Part shown: piece by piece, positions 52,067-59,981 of the stretch
How positions within the stretch are numbered: position 1 is the stretch's first letter
How the letters are laid out: every line of letters begins with the position of its first letter
From: Sediminicola sp035798135
GTDB lineage: Bacteria; Bacteroidota; Bacteroidia; Flavobacteriales; Flavobacteriaceae
DNA: 64,000 bases
NCBI GenBank assembly: GCA_035798135.1
Contig: JAPFBR010000006.1
Location: 124,001-188,000 of the forward strand
Reading direction: 5' to 3'
Translations under genes and position numbers: made by a program
The notes under the pieces: model-generated
Databases searched by the model: none
Seen by the model: only the letters and a program-made list of their open reading frames with translations
Told to the model about the DNA's origin: nothing

Positions 52067-54517
52067 TTAAAGAATTTTGGCATTCTTTACTTTATCATCC
52101 GTTAGGGCCAAATTGATCACTTCGCTCATATCCGTTATATAATGGAATTGCAAGCCTTTTAAATACTCCGCTTTTATTTCCAATATATCCTTTCTATTGT
52201 CCTCGCATAAAATGATCTCTTTGATCTTAGCCCTTTTTGCGGCTAAAATCTTTTCTTTAATACCCCCAACTGGAAGCACTTTGCCCCTCAAGGTGATCTC
52301 TCCTGTCATGGCCAGACTCTTTTTAACCTTTTTCTGAGTGAATAAGGAAACCAAAGAAGTCAGCATGGTAACACCTGCGCTGGGACCATCTTTAGGAGTA
52401 GCTCCTTCAGGAACGTGGATATGGACATTATACTTTTCGAACACTTCTGAATCTATTCCAAAACTATCTGCGTTAGACTTGATATATTCCATGGCTATGG
52501 TGGCAGACTCTTTCATCACCTTTCCTAGGTTACCTGTAATGTTCAAGGTTCCCTTACCTTTGGAAAGAATGGATTCTATAAATAGAATATCCCCGCCAAC
52601 ACTGGTCCACGCCAACCCAGTTACGACCCCTGCCACATCATTGCTTTCGTATTTGTCCCTCTCCATTCTGGCTGGTCCCAATACCGTTTCAATATCCTCA
52701 TTGGTCACTTTTAAATTGTACTCCTCCTCCATGGCGATGGACTTGGCCGCATGTCGCACCATTTTTGCTACCTGCTTCTCCAAAGAACGTACTCCTGATT
52801 CCCTGGTGTACCCTTCCACTATTTTTTCCAATTGCCGTTTGGCAATCTTTAAGTGCTTATCGGTAAGTCCGTGTTCTTTCAATTGCTTAGGCAAAAGATG
52901 CCTTTTGGCAATCTCCACTTTCTCCTCAATGGTGTATCCGGTCACATTGATAATTTCCATTCGATCCAATAAAGCGGGTTCTATGCCCGACAAATTATTG
53001 GCCGTGGCAATGAACATCACCTTGGAAAGGTCATAGCCCATTTCCAAAAAGTTGTCATGGAAATCATTGTTCTGTTCTGGATCCAATACTTCCAACATGG
53101 CAGAAGATGGATCACCCTGGTGACTGTTGGACAATTTATCTATCTCGTCCAAGATAAACACGGGATTGGATTTCCCTGCTTTTTTAAGACTTTGGATGAT
53201 TCGGCCCGGCATTGCACCTATATAGGTTTTTCTATGCCCCCTTATTTCCGCCTCGTCCCTTAGTCCACCTAGGGACATACGAACATATTCCCTACCAATT
53301 GCTTTGGCAATGGATTTACCCAAGGAGGTTTTACCAACACCTGGAGGACCGTACAAGCATAGAATAGGGGATTTCATGTCGTTCCTCAGCTTTAAAACAG
53401 CCAAGTACTCAATAATCCTTCTTTTGACATCTTCAAGACCGTAATGGTCCCTATCCAATATTTTTTGTGCTCTTTTTAAATCGAATTTATCTTTAGAAAA
53501 TTCATTCCAGGGCAATTCCAAAAACAGCTCCAAATAATTTCTTTGGATAGAATATTCAGCAACCTGTGGGTTCATGCGCTGCATCTTGGCAAGTTCCTTA
53601 TGGAAGTGTTCGGAAACTTTTTTGCCCCATTTTTTTTCTTTCGCCTTTTGGGCCATTTCATCAACTTCCTCTTCATAAGAAATACCACCCAATTCTTCTT
53701 GGATAGTCTTCATTTGTTGATGAAGGAAATACTCCTTTTGTTGTTGGTCCAAATCACTGCGCACCTTACTTTGTATATCATTCTTCAACTCCAATTTCTG
53801 GAGTTCCACATTCATATACTTTAACGTTGCCAAGGCCCTATCCTGCAAATTGGGTATTTCCAATAACTCTTGTTTTTCCTTGACCCCAAGATTTAGATTG
53901 GAAGACACAAAGTTGATCAAAAAAGAATTGCTCTGGATGTTCTTGATTGCAAAAGAAGCCTCGCTGGGAATATTTGGGTTATCCTTTATAATCTTTAATG
54001 CCAGTTCTTTAATGGACTCTATAATGGCCAGAAATTCCTGGTTGTCACCAATTGGCCTTTCCTCCTTTGTCTCCCTGACCGTAGCGGTCATATACGGCTT
54101 TTCCGTAAGGACTTCGGCAATCTCAAAACGTTTTTTTCCTTGGATTATGACCGTTGTGTTGCCATCGGGCATTTGAAGCACCCTTAAAATTCGGGCAACG
54201 GTCCCCAAAGTATTGATGTCCTTAATTCCCGGATTCTCTGTTTCCTCATCTTTTTGGGAAACAACACCAATAACTTTTGAACCATTATTGGCATCCTTTA
54301 TCAGGCTTATAGATTTATCCCTTCCAGCCGTGATCGGAATGACAACCCCAGGGAACAAAACCGTATTGCGCAAAGGCAAAATTGGCAAAGTTTCCGGTAA
54401 GGACTCATTATTGATCTCCTCTTCATCTTCAGGGGTCATTAAGGGTATTAACTCTGATTCCTCATCAATTCCCTGCAGTGACATACTGTCAATATTTAAA
54501 AATTTAGATTTACTCAT
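52067..54517 (-). CDS. lon: ATP-dependent protease Lon
   Basis: An 816-residue ATP-dependent serine protease. The N-terminal substrate domain (about 40-240) contains LPILPLRNTVLFPGVVIPIT. A coiled region follows, then the AAA+ module with Walker A YGPPGVGKTSLGKS (about 387-400). The proteolytic domain has the Ser-Lys pair S713 (DGPSAGVTM) and K756 (GGIKEKILAA). Length matches bacterial LonA. It has an inverted repeat upstream (54536-54554) which could be a regulator site. Confidence 0.97.
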   Translation of the reverse strand: MSKSKFLNIDSMSLQGIDEESELIPLMTPEDEEEINNESLPETLPILPLRNTVLFPGVVIPITAGRDKSISLIKDANNGSKVIGVVSQKDEETENPGIKDINTLGTVARILRVLQMPDGNTTVIIQGKKRFEIAEVLTEKPYMTATVRETKEERPIGDNQEFLAIIESIKELALKIIKDNPNIPSEASFAIKNIQSNSFLINFVSSNLNLGVKEKQELLEIPNLQDRALATLKYMNVELQKLELKNDIQSKVRSDLDQQQKEYFLHQQMKTIQEELGGISYEEEVDEMAQKAKEKKWGKKVSEHFHKELAKMQRMNPQVAEYSIQRNYLELFLELPWNEFSKDKFDLKRAQKILDRDHYGLEDVKRRIIEYLAVLKLRNDMKSPILCLYGPPGVGKTSLGKSIAKAIGREYVRMSLGGLRDEAEIRGHRKTYIGAMPGRIIQSLKKAGKSNPVFILDEIDKLSNSHQGDPSSAMLEVLDPEQNNDFHDNFLEMGYDLSKVMFIATANNLSGIEPALLDRMEIINVTGYTIEEKVEIAKRHLLPKQLKEHGLTDKHLKIAKRQLEKIVEGYTRESGVRSLEKQVAKMVRHAAKSIAMEEEYNLKVTNEDIETVLGPARMERDKYESNDVAGVVTGLAWTSVGGDILFIESILSKGKGTLNITGNLGKVMKESATIAMEYIKSNADSFGIDSEVFEKYNVHIHVPEGATPKDGPSAGVTMLTSLVSLFTQKKVKKSLAMTGEITLRGKVLPVGGIKEKILAAKRAKIKEIILCEDNRKDILEIKAEYLKGLQFHYITDMSEVINLALTDDKVKNAKIL

Positions 54518-54535
54518 AGCATTATTTCGGTCATT

Positions 54536-54554
54536 CTGTCATTTTAGGACAGAA
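54536..54554. repeat. Inverted repeat in the lon upstream region
   Basis: TCTGTC (54536-54541) and GACAGA (54549-54554) flank seven bases. It lies 19-37 bases upstream of lon and could be a binding site for a heat- or stress-responsive regulator, or a small leader hairpin. I know no regulator for it. Confidence 0.35.
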
Positions 54555-54685
54555 GTCTTAATTTAAATTATAATTGATTGGTCTGTAAAACCTCGCAATA
54601 CTTAACAAAAGAGCGTTTTCAGATCCGCATTCCCCCATCTAAAAACAATTGTTATGCCAACAACTGGTTTATTTTTCAAAAAAAC

Positions 54686-54716
54686 TGTAACAATCCGTAA
54701 ATTGAATCATCTATTA
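54686..54716 (+). promoter_or_regulatory. Possible ECF-type promoter upstream of the sigma factor gene
   Basis: TGTAAC (54686-54691) and CTATTA (54711-54716) are 19 bases apart, close upstream of the TTG start. No TAnnTTTG box is found here, in contrast to housekeeping genes in this window. An autoregulated ECF promoter would fit, but the motif is not established. Confidence 0.3.
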
Positions 54717-54733
54717 TACAAACGATTCACTTT

Positions 54734-55291
54734 TTGAGCCACCAAGGAGAACATATTAACGAACTGTTGCTATTATGCATGGAAAGCAACGCAGGAGCGC
54801 AATTGGAAATATACAATCGCTATTATAAAAGCATGTACAATACTTCCCTAAGAATAGTTAAGGATAGTGCAGAAGCGGAAGATATTATGCAAGAGTCTTT
54901 TTTAAGTGCTTTCACCAAGTTGCACACATTTAAAGGCGAAGTAACCTTTGGATCCTGGATAAAAAGAATAGTGGTGAACAACAGTATCCATCACTATCGC
55001 AAGCAACAGAAAAAGAATGAGGTTGCCCTTGATACTATTTTGTACAAGGTCAAAGATGATGATGGTATTGATCCAGATCATGGAGTCACTGAATTGATGG
55101 CTCAAAAAGTGATGCAGACCATGAATCTATTGCAGGACAATTACAGAGTTGCTTTGACCTTATTTTTAATAGAAGGTTATGATTATGAAGAGATAAGTGA
55201 GATCATGAAAATTAGTTATGCTAATTGCAGAACTATTATATCTAGGGCAAAGGAGAGCCTTAGAAAAAAATTAACCCCCGTAATACAATAA
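54734..55291 (+). CDS. RNA polymerase ECF sigma factor
   Basis: A 185-residue sigma-70 family protein with only regions 2 and 4. Region 2 is at about residues 22-90 (YKSMYNTSLRIVKDSAEAED, then SFLSAFTKLHTFKG and WIKRIVVNNSIHHYRKQ). Region 4 (about 130-180) has LIEGYDYEEISEIMKISYAN and RTIISRAKESLRKKL, the helix-turn-helix that reads -35 sites. The start is a TTG at 54734; there is no nearby in-frame ATG before region 2. It is followed after 2 bases by a probable membrane anti-sigma factor, so the pair likely responds to an envelope signal. Confidence 0.93.
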   Translation: MSHQGEHINELLLLCMESNAGAQLEIYNRYYKSMYNTSLRIVKDSAEAEDIMQESFLSAFTKLHTFKGEVTFGSWIKRIVVNNSIHHYRKQQKKNEVALDTILYKVKDDDGIDPDHGVTELMAQKVMQTMNLLQDNYRVALTLFLIEGYDYEEISEIMKISYANCRTIISRAKESLRKKLTPVIQ

Positions 55292-55293
55292 TA

Positions 55294-55845
55294 ATGGACA
55301 AGTTAGATACCATATTCAACGAATTAAAAGGTGCTTTCGATAAAGATGAACCTGCTAATGGTCATGAAGCCAGGTTTATCAAGAAATTAAATACCCATAA
55401 TACTAGGCCAAATAAAGGTTGGGCAATTGGTGCATGGAAACCACTACTAATGGCTGCTTCAATAGCACTGATAGTTTCTATAGGTATAGGGTTTTATTTG
55501 GAAAAACCTTCCATGGAACAGCAAATAGCTAAAATTTCCCCAGAAGCCTCCAAAACAGAATTTTATTTTGCAAACCTAATTAATGAACAGACCAAACTCT
55601 TGCAAAGTGAAAGTAGGCCCGAGACCAAACAAATGGTGGAAGATGCCATGTTCCAATTACATAAATTGGAAAAAGATTATAAAAAAATGGAACAAGATCT
55701 TTTAAACGGCGGCAATAGCAAGTTCATTTTGAGTGCCATGGTCACCAATTTCCAAACTAGGATAGCTCTTTTGCAGGAGGTCCTACATCAGGTCGAACAG
55801 ATAAAATCTATTAACGAAAAAGAAAAAACGCACACCCTAATTTAA
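55294..55845 (+). CDS. Probable anti-sigma factor with one membrane helix
   Basis: A 183-residue protein with a short cytoplasmic N-terminus (about residues 1-45, MDKLDTIFNELKGAFDKDEP and a basic stretch), one membrane helix (about 50-70, MAASIALIVSIGIGFYL) and a helical, charged C-terminal part outside the membrane (about 75-183). This is the plan of membrane anti-sigma factors. No canonical zinc-binding HxxxCxxC is present, so it is not of the ZAS class. Assignment relies on adjacency to the ECF sigma gene. The C-terminal part is rich in coiled-coil-like helix (LHKLEKDYKKMEQDLLNGG). Confidence 0.75.
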   Translation: MDKLDTIFNELKGAFDKDEPANGHEARFIKKLNTHNTRPNKGWAIGAWKPLLMAASIALIVSIGIGFYLEKPSMEQQIAKISPEASKTEFYFANLINEQTKLLQSESRPETKQMVEDAMFQLHKLEKDYKKMEQDLLNGGNSKFILSAMVTNFQTRIALLQEVLHQVEQIKSINEKEKTHTLI

Positions 55846-55856
55846 TATAAAAGAAA

Positions 55857-56948
55857 ATGAAAAAGTTCATCCCAATTGCAAGTATTATCTTGTTTTTTGC
55901 ATTGCCCATATTGTCACAAGCCCATGAGGGTAAGTTAAAAGGTAAATACACCAAGGAAAAAACAATCAAAAAAGAGTTTGAGGTTAGCTCAAATGCTTTA
56001 ATGTCCATAGATAATAGTTATGGCAATCTAAATATCACCTCTTGGAACGAAAACAGGATCGTAATTGAGGTACGGATCAAGACCAATGGCAACAATGAAG
56101 AGAAGGTTCAAAAAAAATTGGATGAAATCTCCGTTAATTTTGAAGCTGCCAGGGAAATGGTTTCCGCCAAAACAATTTTCAACAAGAACAACAACAATTG
56201 GAACTGGAACTGGGGAGGAAGCAATAATGTGAATATGCAGATCGATTATTTCATAAAAGTACCTGTAAAGAACAACATTCACCTCAACAATGATTACGGC
56301 AGTATCGTATTGGACAGAATAGATGGCCATGCCAAGATCAATTGTGATTATGGCAGATTGGAGATTGGCGAATTGAGAGGTAGAAACAATGAGCTTAATT
56401 TTGACTATACATCCAAAAGCAGTATTGGCTATATCAATAGTGGCAGTGTTTCCGCGGACTATTCTGGTTTCACCATTGAAAAGGCAGGGGATCTGGTCAT
56501 TAAAGCCGATTATACCAACGCTACAGTAACAAAAATGGACAATCTACAATACGCCAGTGATTATGGCTCCATTGACATTGGAGAGGCCAATAATGTTCAG
56601 GGTAATGGAGATTATATCAATGTAAAACTGGGTATTATCCATGGAAATTTAGATATCTCGGCCGACTATGGCTCCCTTAGAATTAAGGAGTTGGCAGCAG
56701 ATGCGGGTAATGTGCAGATCAAATCTGATTATATGGGAATAACAATAGGCTATAACCCACAATACCATTTTGATTTTGAGATCAACGCGGAATACGCCGG
56801 TGTTAGCGGCAAAGAAAATTTTGAGATGAATATCAGTACTGAAAAGTCGAACAAAAAATACTACAAAGGCCATTATGGCAAAAGCAATAGCGGAAATAAT
56901 GTTTCCATAAGCAGTGAATACGGTAGCATATCTTTCAATAAAAATTAA
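55857..56948 (+). CDS. Exported beta-repeat protein (DUF4097-like)
   Basis: A 363-residue protein with a signal peptide (MKKFIPIASIILFFALPILS, cleaved near residue 21). The mature part repeats a short strand unit about every 18-24 residues: NSYGNLNI, NDYGSIVLD, CDYGRLEI, ADYSGFTIE, ADYTNATVT, SDYGSIDI, GDYINVKLG, ADYGSLRIK, SDYMGITIG, AEYAGVSG and SEYGSISF. Such a pattern suggests a beta-solenoid or beta-helix. It resembles the DUF4097 and adhesin families of Bacteroidota. It follows the anti-sigma gene after 11 bases. Surface or periplasmic location is inferred from the signal peptide; no sorting domain is seen. Confidence 0.78.
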   Translation: MKKFIPIASIILFFALPILSQAHEGKLKGKYTKEKTIKKEFEVSSNALMSIDNSYGNLNITSWNENRIVIEVRIKTNGNNEEKVQKKLDEISVNFEAAREMVSAKTIFNKNNNNWNWNWGGSNNVNMQIDYFIKVPVKNNIHLNNDYGSIVLDRIDGHAKINCDYGRLEIGELRGRNNELNFDYTSKSSIGYINSGSVSADYSGFTIEKAGDLVIKADYTNATVTKMDNLQYASDYGSIDIGEANNVQGNGDYINVKLGIIHGNLDISADYGSLRIKELAADAGNVQIKSDYMGITIGYNPQYHFDFEINAEYAGVSGKENFEMNISTEKSNKKYYKGHYGKSNSGNNVSISSEYGSISFNKN

Positions 56949-56966
56949 TCTAAAACCACTACGACC

Positions 56967-57692
56967 ATGAAAAAAATTCTGATACTAGGTGTTTCCATGT
57001 TGTGCATGACTTTTACCAATGCCCAATGGGGGAAAAAAATAAAAGGGAACGGGAATATCATTACAAAAAATAGGACTACAGCATCCTATGATGCCATATC
57101 TATATCAGGGTTCTTTGATGTAGAACTTATTGATGGGAAGGAAGGCGGACTTACCTTAAAAGGGGAGGAAAACCTTTTAAATCATATCGTTACCGAAGTA
57201 AAGGATGGCAAGTTGGTCATCAAGGTTGAAAAAGGGATTAATTTAAGTCCGTCTACCTGGAAACAGGGCATTTTTATCACCGTCCCTGTAGAAAGTGTTG
57301 ATGCAGTCACCTTATCTGGTTCTGGGGATATTGTTGGCAAAAAAACAATAGAAACCGACAATTTCAAAACAGATATTTCCGGCTCTGGGAATATTTCACT
57401 TTCAGTGACTGCCAATTCTGTAAAGGCTACGATTTCTGGTTCTGGGGACATCACCTTAAGCGGAAAAACATCGGATTTTGATGTAAGGGTTTCCGGTTCC
57501 GGGGACATTAAAGCCTATGGTCTAACTGCCGTAAATGTATCGGCCAATGTATCCGGTTCGGCAGGTATTGAAGTGACAGCTACCGAAATGATACAGGCAC
57601 GCGTCTCAGGTTCAGGGGATATCACCTACCGTGGAAACCCAAAAAAGATAGATTCCAAATCATCAGGTTCTGGGGATATCTCCAAGGGTTGA
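56967..57692 (+). CDS. Exported head-GIN domain protein (DUF2807)
   Basis: A 241-residue protein with a signal peptide (MKKILILGVSMLCMTFTNAQ). The rest matches the head-GIN domain (DUF2807), with the opening GNGNIITKNRTTASYDAISI and then repeated strands that each carry SGSG(D/N)I: SGSGDIVG, SGSGNISL, SGSGDITL, SGSGDIKA, SGSAGIEV, SGSGDITY and SGSGDISK. These form a right-handed beta-helix in related proteins. It ends the sigma-factor operon and is followed by a terminator. Confidence 0.9.
   Translation: MKKILILGVSMLCMTFTNAQWGKKIKGNGNIITKNRTTASYDAISISGFFDVELIDGKEGGLTLKGEENLLNHIVTEVKDGKLVIKVEKGINLSPSTWKQGIFITVPVESVDAVTLSGSGDIVGKKTIETDNFKTDISGSGNISLSVTANSVKATISGSGDITLSGKTSDFDVRVSGSGDIKAYGLTAVNVSANVSGSAGIEVTATEMIQARVSGSGDITYRGNPKKIDSKSSGSGDISKG
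57310..57686 (+). repeat. Seven SGSG-type repeats within the GIN-domain gene
   Basis: Short DNA repeats of the type TCTGGTTCTGGGGATAT recur about every 50-60 bases and encode the SGSG(D/N)I motif. One copy (SGSAGI) departs from the pattern. Confidence 0.8.
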
Positions 57693-57711
57693 GTTCATTC
57701 CAAAAACATTT

Positions 57712-57738
57712 AAAAAAGCCCTTATCAAGGGTTTTTTT
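57712..57738. terminator. Bidirectional terminator
   Basis: CCCTT-ATC-AAGGG (57719-57731) with six A residues before it and seven T residues after it. It separates the sigma-factor operon from the convergent transporter gene, whose stop codon lies at the end of the T-run. Confidence 0.75.
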
Positions 57739-59056
57739 ATTTTTTGGGCACTCTGGTCAAGAGAAAAGCACCAATGATAAAGAAAACCCCAAGAAAAATA
57801 GTCGCATTTCTCATGCTCCCGGTAAGCTGGGCAATAAATCCATACATAAATGTCCCGATGACAATGCCTATTTTTTCTGAGACATCATAAAAGCTAAAGA
57901 ACGAGGTCGTATCCTTCGTTTCGGGTATAAATTTGGAATAGGTAGATCTTGATAGGGCCTGAATTCCTCCCATGACTATACCAACACACCCGGCGGCAAT
58001 ATAAAAATCTGTAGGGGTAATTACAAAATAGGCATAGATACAAATGGCTATCCACAAAATATTAACCACGATCAAGGTTTTTATGTTTCCAAAGGCCTTG
58101 GAAGCTTTTGCCGTTAAAGTAGCGCCAAGAATGGCTACGATCTGTATCACAAGAATACTTATGATAAGGCCCATGGTACGCTCATTATCCGAGCCCCAAC
58201 TAATTTCTTCCTCCCCAAAATAGGTAGCTATGAGCATTACGGTCTGTACGGCCATGCTGTACACAAAAAAAGCACCGAGGTACCTTTTTAAACGAACCTC
58301 CTTACCCAATTGCCTCCAAACACTTTTTAATTCCCTAAAACCATTGAGGAACACATGTTCTTTTAGCCCTTCTTTTTTATTGCCTTTGGGTAAATGGTAA
58401 AAAGTATATTGGCTAAAAACCATCCACCATATACCAACGGAAAGAAAAGAATACTTCATCGCTTTTATCTCCGCAATTTCACCGCCATCCGAGGTAATCC
58501 CAAAAAAATCGGGCTTCATCACCATAGCCAAATTGAACAACAATAAAATTACGCTCCCTATGTACCCCATGGAAAATCCCTTGGCACTGATACCATCCTG
58601 TTGTTCTGGATAGGCAATATCCGGCAAGTAGGAGTTGTTAAATGCAAAGCTGACCCAAAAGCCAACCAGCCCAAAGAAATAACATACCAATCCGAAGTAA
58701 ATATTTTCCAATGAGAACCAATATAGGCCCATACAGGAAATGCCTCCCAGGTAGCAGAAAAATTTTAGGAATAGTTTTTTGTTGCCGAGATAATCTGCCA
58801 CTCCTGACAAGAGCGGGGTAATGATGGCAATAAATAAAAAGGCTGCCGAGGTAACATAACTGATCAATGGTCCCCTAGCTATTTCCCCGCCAAACAATAC
58901 AACCTTTTCAATATTGGCACTGCGAAACAAGGCACCATAAAAAATAGGGAATATTGCAGATGCTATGACCAAGCTGTACACTGAATTTGCCCAATCGTAA
59001 AATGCCCAAGCATTCAACAATTTCTTACTCCCCTTTACCAAAGCGATACTTCCCAT
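57737..59056 (-). CDS. MFS transporter, UMF1 (Atg22-like) family
   Basis: A 439-residue protein with about twelve hydrophobic segments. The first segment WAFYDWANSVYSLVIASAIF is the signature opening of UMF1/Atg22 transporters, and GAFFVYSMAVQTVMLIATYF and GIQALSRSTYSKFIPETKDT further along also fit. The family is thought to export amino acids or other small solutes. Substrate unknown. It lies 76 bases downstream of the M48 peptidase gene, behind a terminator. Confidence 0.9.
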   Translation of the reverse strand: MGSIALVKGSKKLLNAWAFYDWANSVYSLVIASAIFPIFYGALFRSANIEKVVLFGGEIARGPLISYVTSAAFLFIAIITPLLSGVADYLGNKKLFLKFFCYLGGISCMGLYWFSLENIYFGLVCYFFGLVGFWVSFAFNNSYLPDIAYPEQQDGISAKGFSMGYIGSVILLLFNLAMVMKPDFFGITSDGGEIAEIKAMKYSFLSVGIWWMVFSQYTFYHLPKGNKKEGLKEHVFLNGFRELKSVWRQLGKEVRLKRYLGAFFVYSMAVQTVMLIATYFGEEEISWGSDNERTMGLIISILVIQIVAILGATLTAKASKAFGNIKTLIVVNILWIAICIYAYFVITPTDFYIAAGCVGIVMGGIQALSRSTYSKFIPETKDTTSFFSFYDVSEKIGIVIGTFMYGFIAQLTGSMRNATIFLGVFFIIGAFLLTRVPKK

Positions 59057-59068
59057 ATGAAAAAAATA

Positions 59069-59092
59069 AAGCTGCCCTTTACAGAGCAGCTT
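59069..59092 (-). terminator. Intrinsic terminator of the M48 peptidase gene
   Basis: On the minus strand AAGCTGC pairs with GCAGCTT and is followed by a run of T residues. It sits about 40 bases beyond the peptidase stop. Confidence 0.75.
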
Positions 59093-59132
59093 GTCAGTTT
59101 ATAAGTCCAATTATAGTAATGCCTTCATGTTT

Positions 59133-59942
59133 TTACTGAAATGTGGTAACCCCAAATTTTCTTGCTTCGGCTTCCGCTTCCGGTGCCCAAACCGTCAGAT
59201 TATTGATCCTGGTATCGTTGGAAGGGTGGGTGCTCAGAAACTCAGGTGGTGCCTGTCCACTACTATTGGCTTTCATTCGCTTCCAAAGTTCCGCAGCCTC
59301 ACGAGGGTTGTACCCTGCAATGGCCATGATCTGAAGTCCGATCTTATCGGCTTCTGTTTCGTGGCTTCTGCTAAAAGGAAGCATCCCCCCTACTGTAGTA
59401 CCAATCCCATAAGCTTGATTAAAAATAGCCAAGGTACTTTCGTCCTTTATTGCAACGTTCCCGGCCACTGCCCCTAATTGTTGTAAGGTTCCGGCACTCA
59501 TACGTTGTGCTCCATGATCTGCCAAGGCGTGTGCCACCTCATGCCCCATAACCACGGCTATACCGGTTTCCCCCTGACAAATGGGCAAGATACCTGTGTA
59601 AAAAACAATTTTACCTCCCGGCATACACCAAGCGTTTACGGTTTCGTCATTGACAAGATTGTACTCCCACTTATAATCCTTTAGATATCCTGGATACCCA
59701 TTGGCGGTCAACCAACGTTCAGAGGCGGCCGCTATGCGTTGCCCTACTTTGGTGATCATTTTGGCATCTGCTGTTCCCGTCACCACTTTATTCTCTTCCA
59801 AGAATTCGTCGTACTGAGCAAAAGCTGTTGGAAACACTTGACTATTAGGATAAAAATTCAATGTTTTCTGACCAGTAAATGGATTTGTTTTACAGGCCGA
59901 GGCAAGTAATAAAAGGGCTGCTACCCATACTATCTTTTTCAT
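59133..59942 (-). CDS. Lipoprotein M48-family zinc metallopeptidase
   Basis: A 269-residue protein with a lipoprotein signal peptide (MKKIVWVAALLLLASAC, lipidated Cys17, LASAC lipobox). The zinc motif is HEVAH at residues 134-138, with the third ligand in SHETEADKIG (Glu near 193). The fold matches the M48 peptidase family of BepA/LoiP-like periplasmic proteases. No TPR domain is present. It may degrade misfolded envelope proteins; the substrate is unknown. It is transcribed apart from the GH31 gene upstream. Confidence 0.93.
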   Translation of the reverse strand: MKKIVWVAALLLLASACKTNPFTGQKTLNFYPNSQVFPTAFAQYDEFLEENKVVTGTADAKMITKVGQRIAAASERWLTANGYPGYLKDYKWEYNLVNDETVNAWCMPGGKIVFYTGILPICQGETGIAVVMGHEVAHALADHGAQRMSAGTLQQLGAVAGNVAIKDESTLAIFNQAYGIGTTVGGMLPFSRSHETEADKIGLQIMAIAGYNPREAAELWKRMKANSSGQAPPEFLSTHPSNDTRINNLTVWAPEAEAEARKFGVTTFQ

Positions 59943-59981
59943 GATATATGTTCTTTTTTGAAATTTGAAAGTACAAAAATT

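Noticed and set aside
52338..53036. 232-codon plus-strand frame inside lon
   Set aside because: It is antisense to the Lon AAA+ and protease domains; long only because of lon codon use.
59091..59477. 128-codon plus-strand frame
   Set aside because: It is antisense to the well supported M48 peptidase gene and shows no domain.
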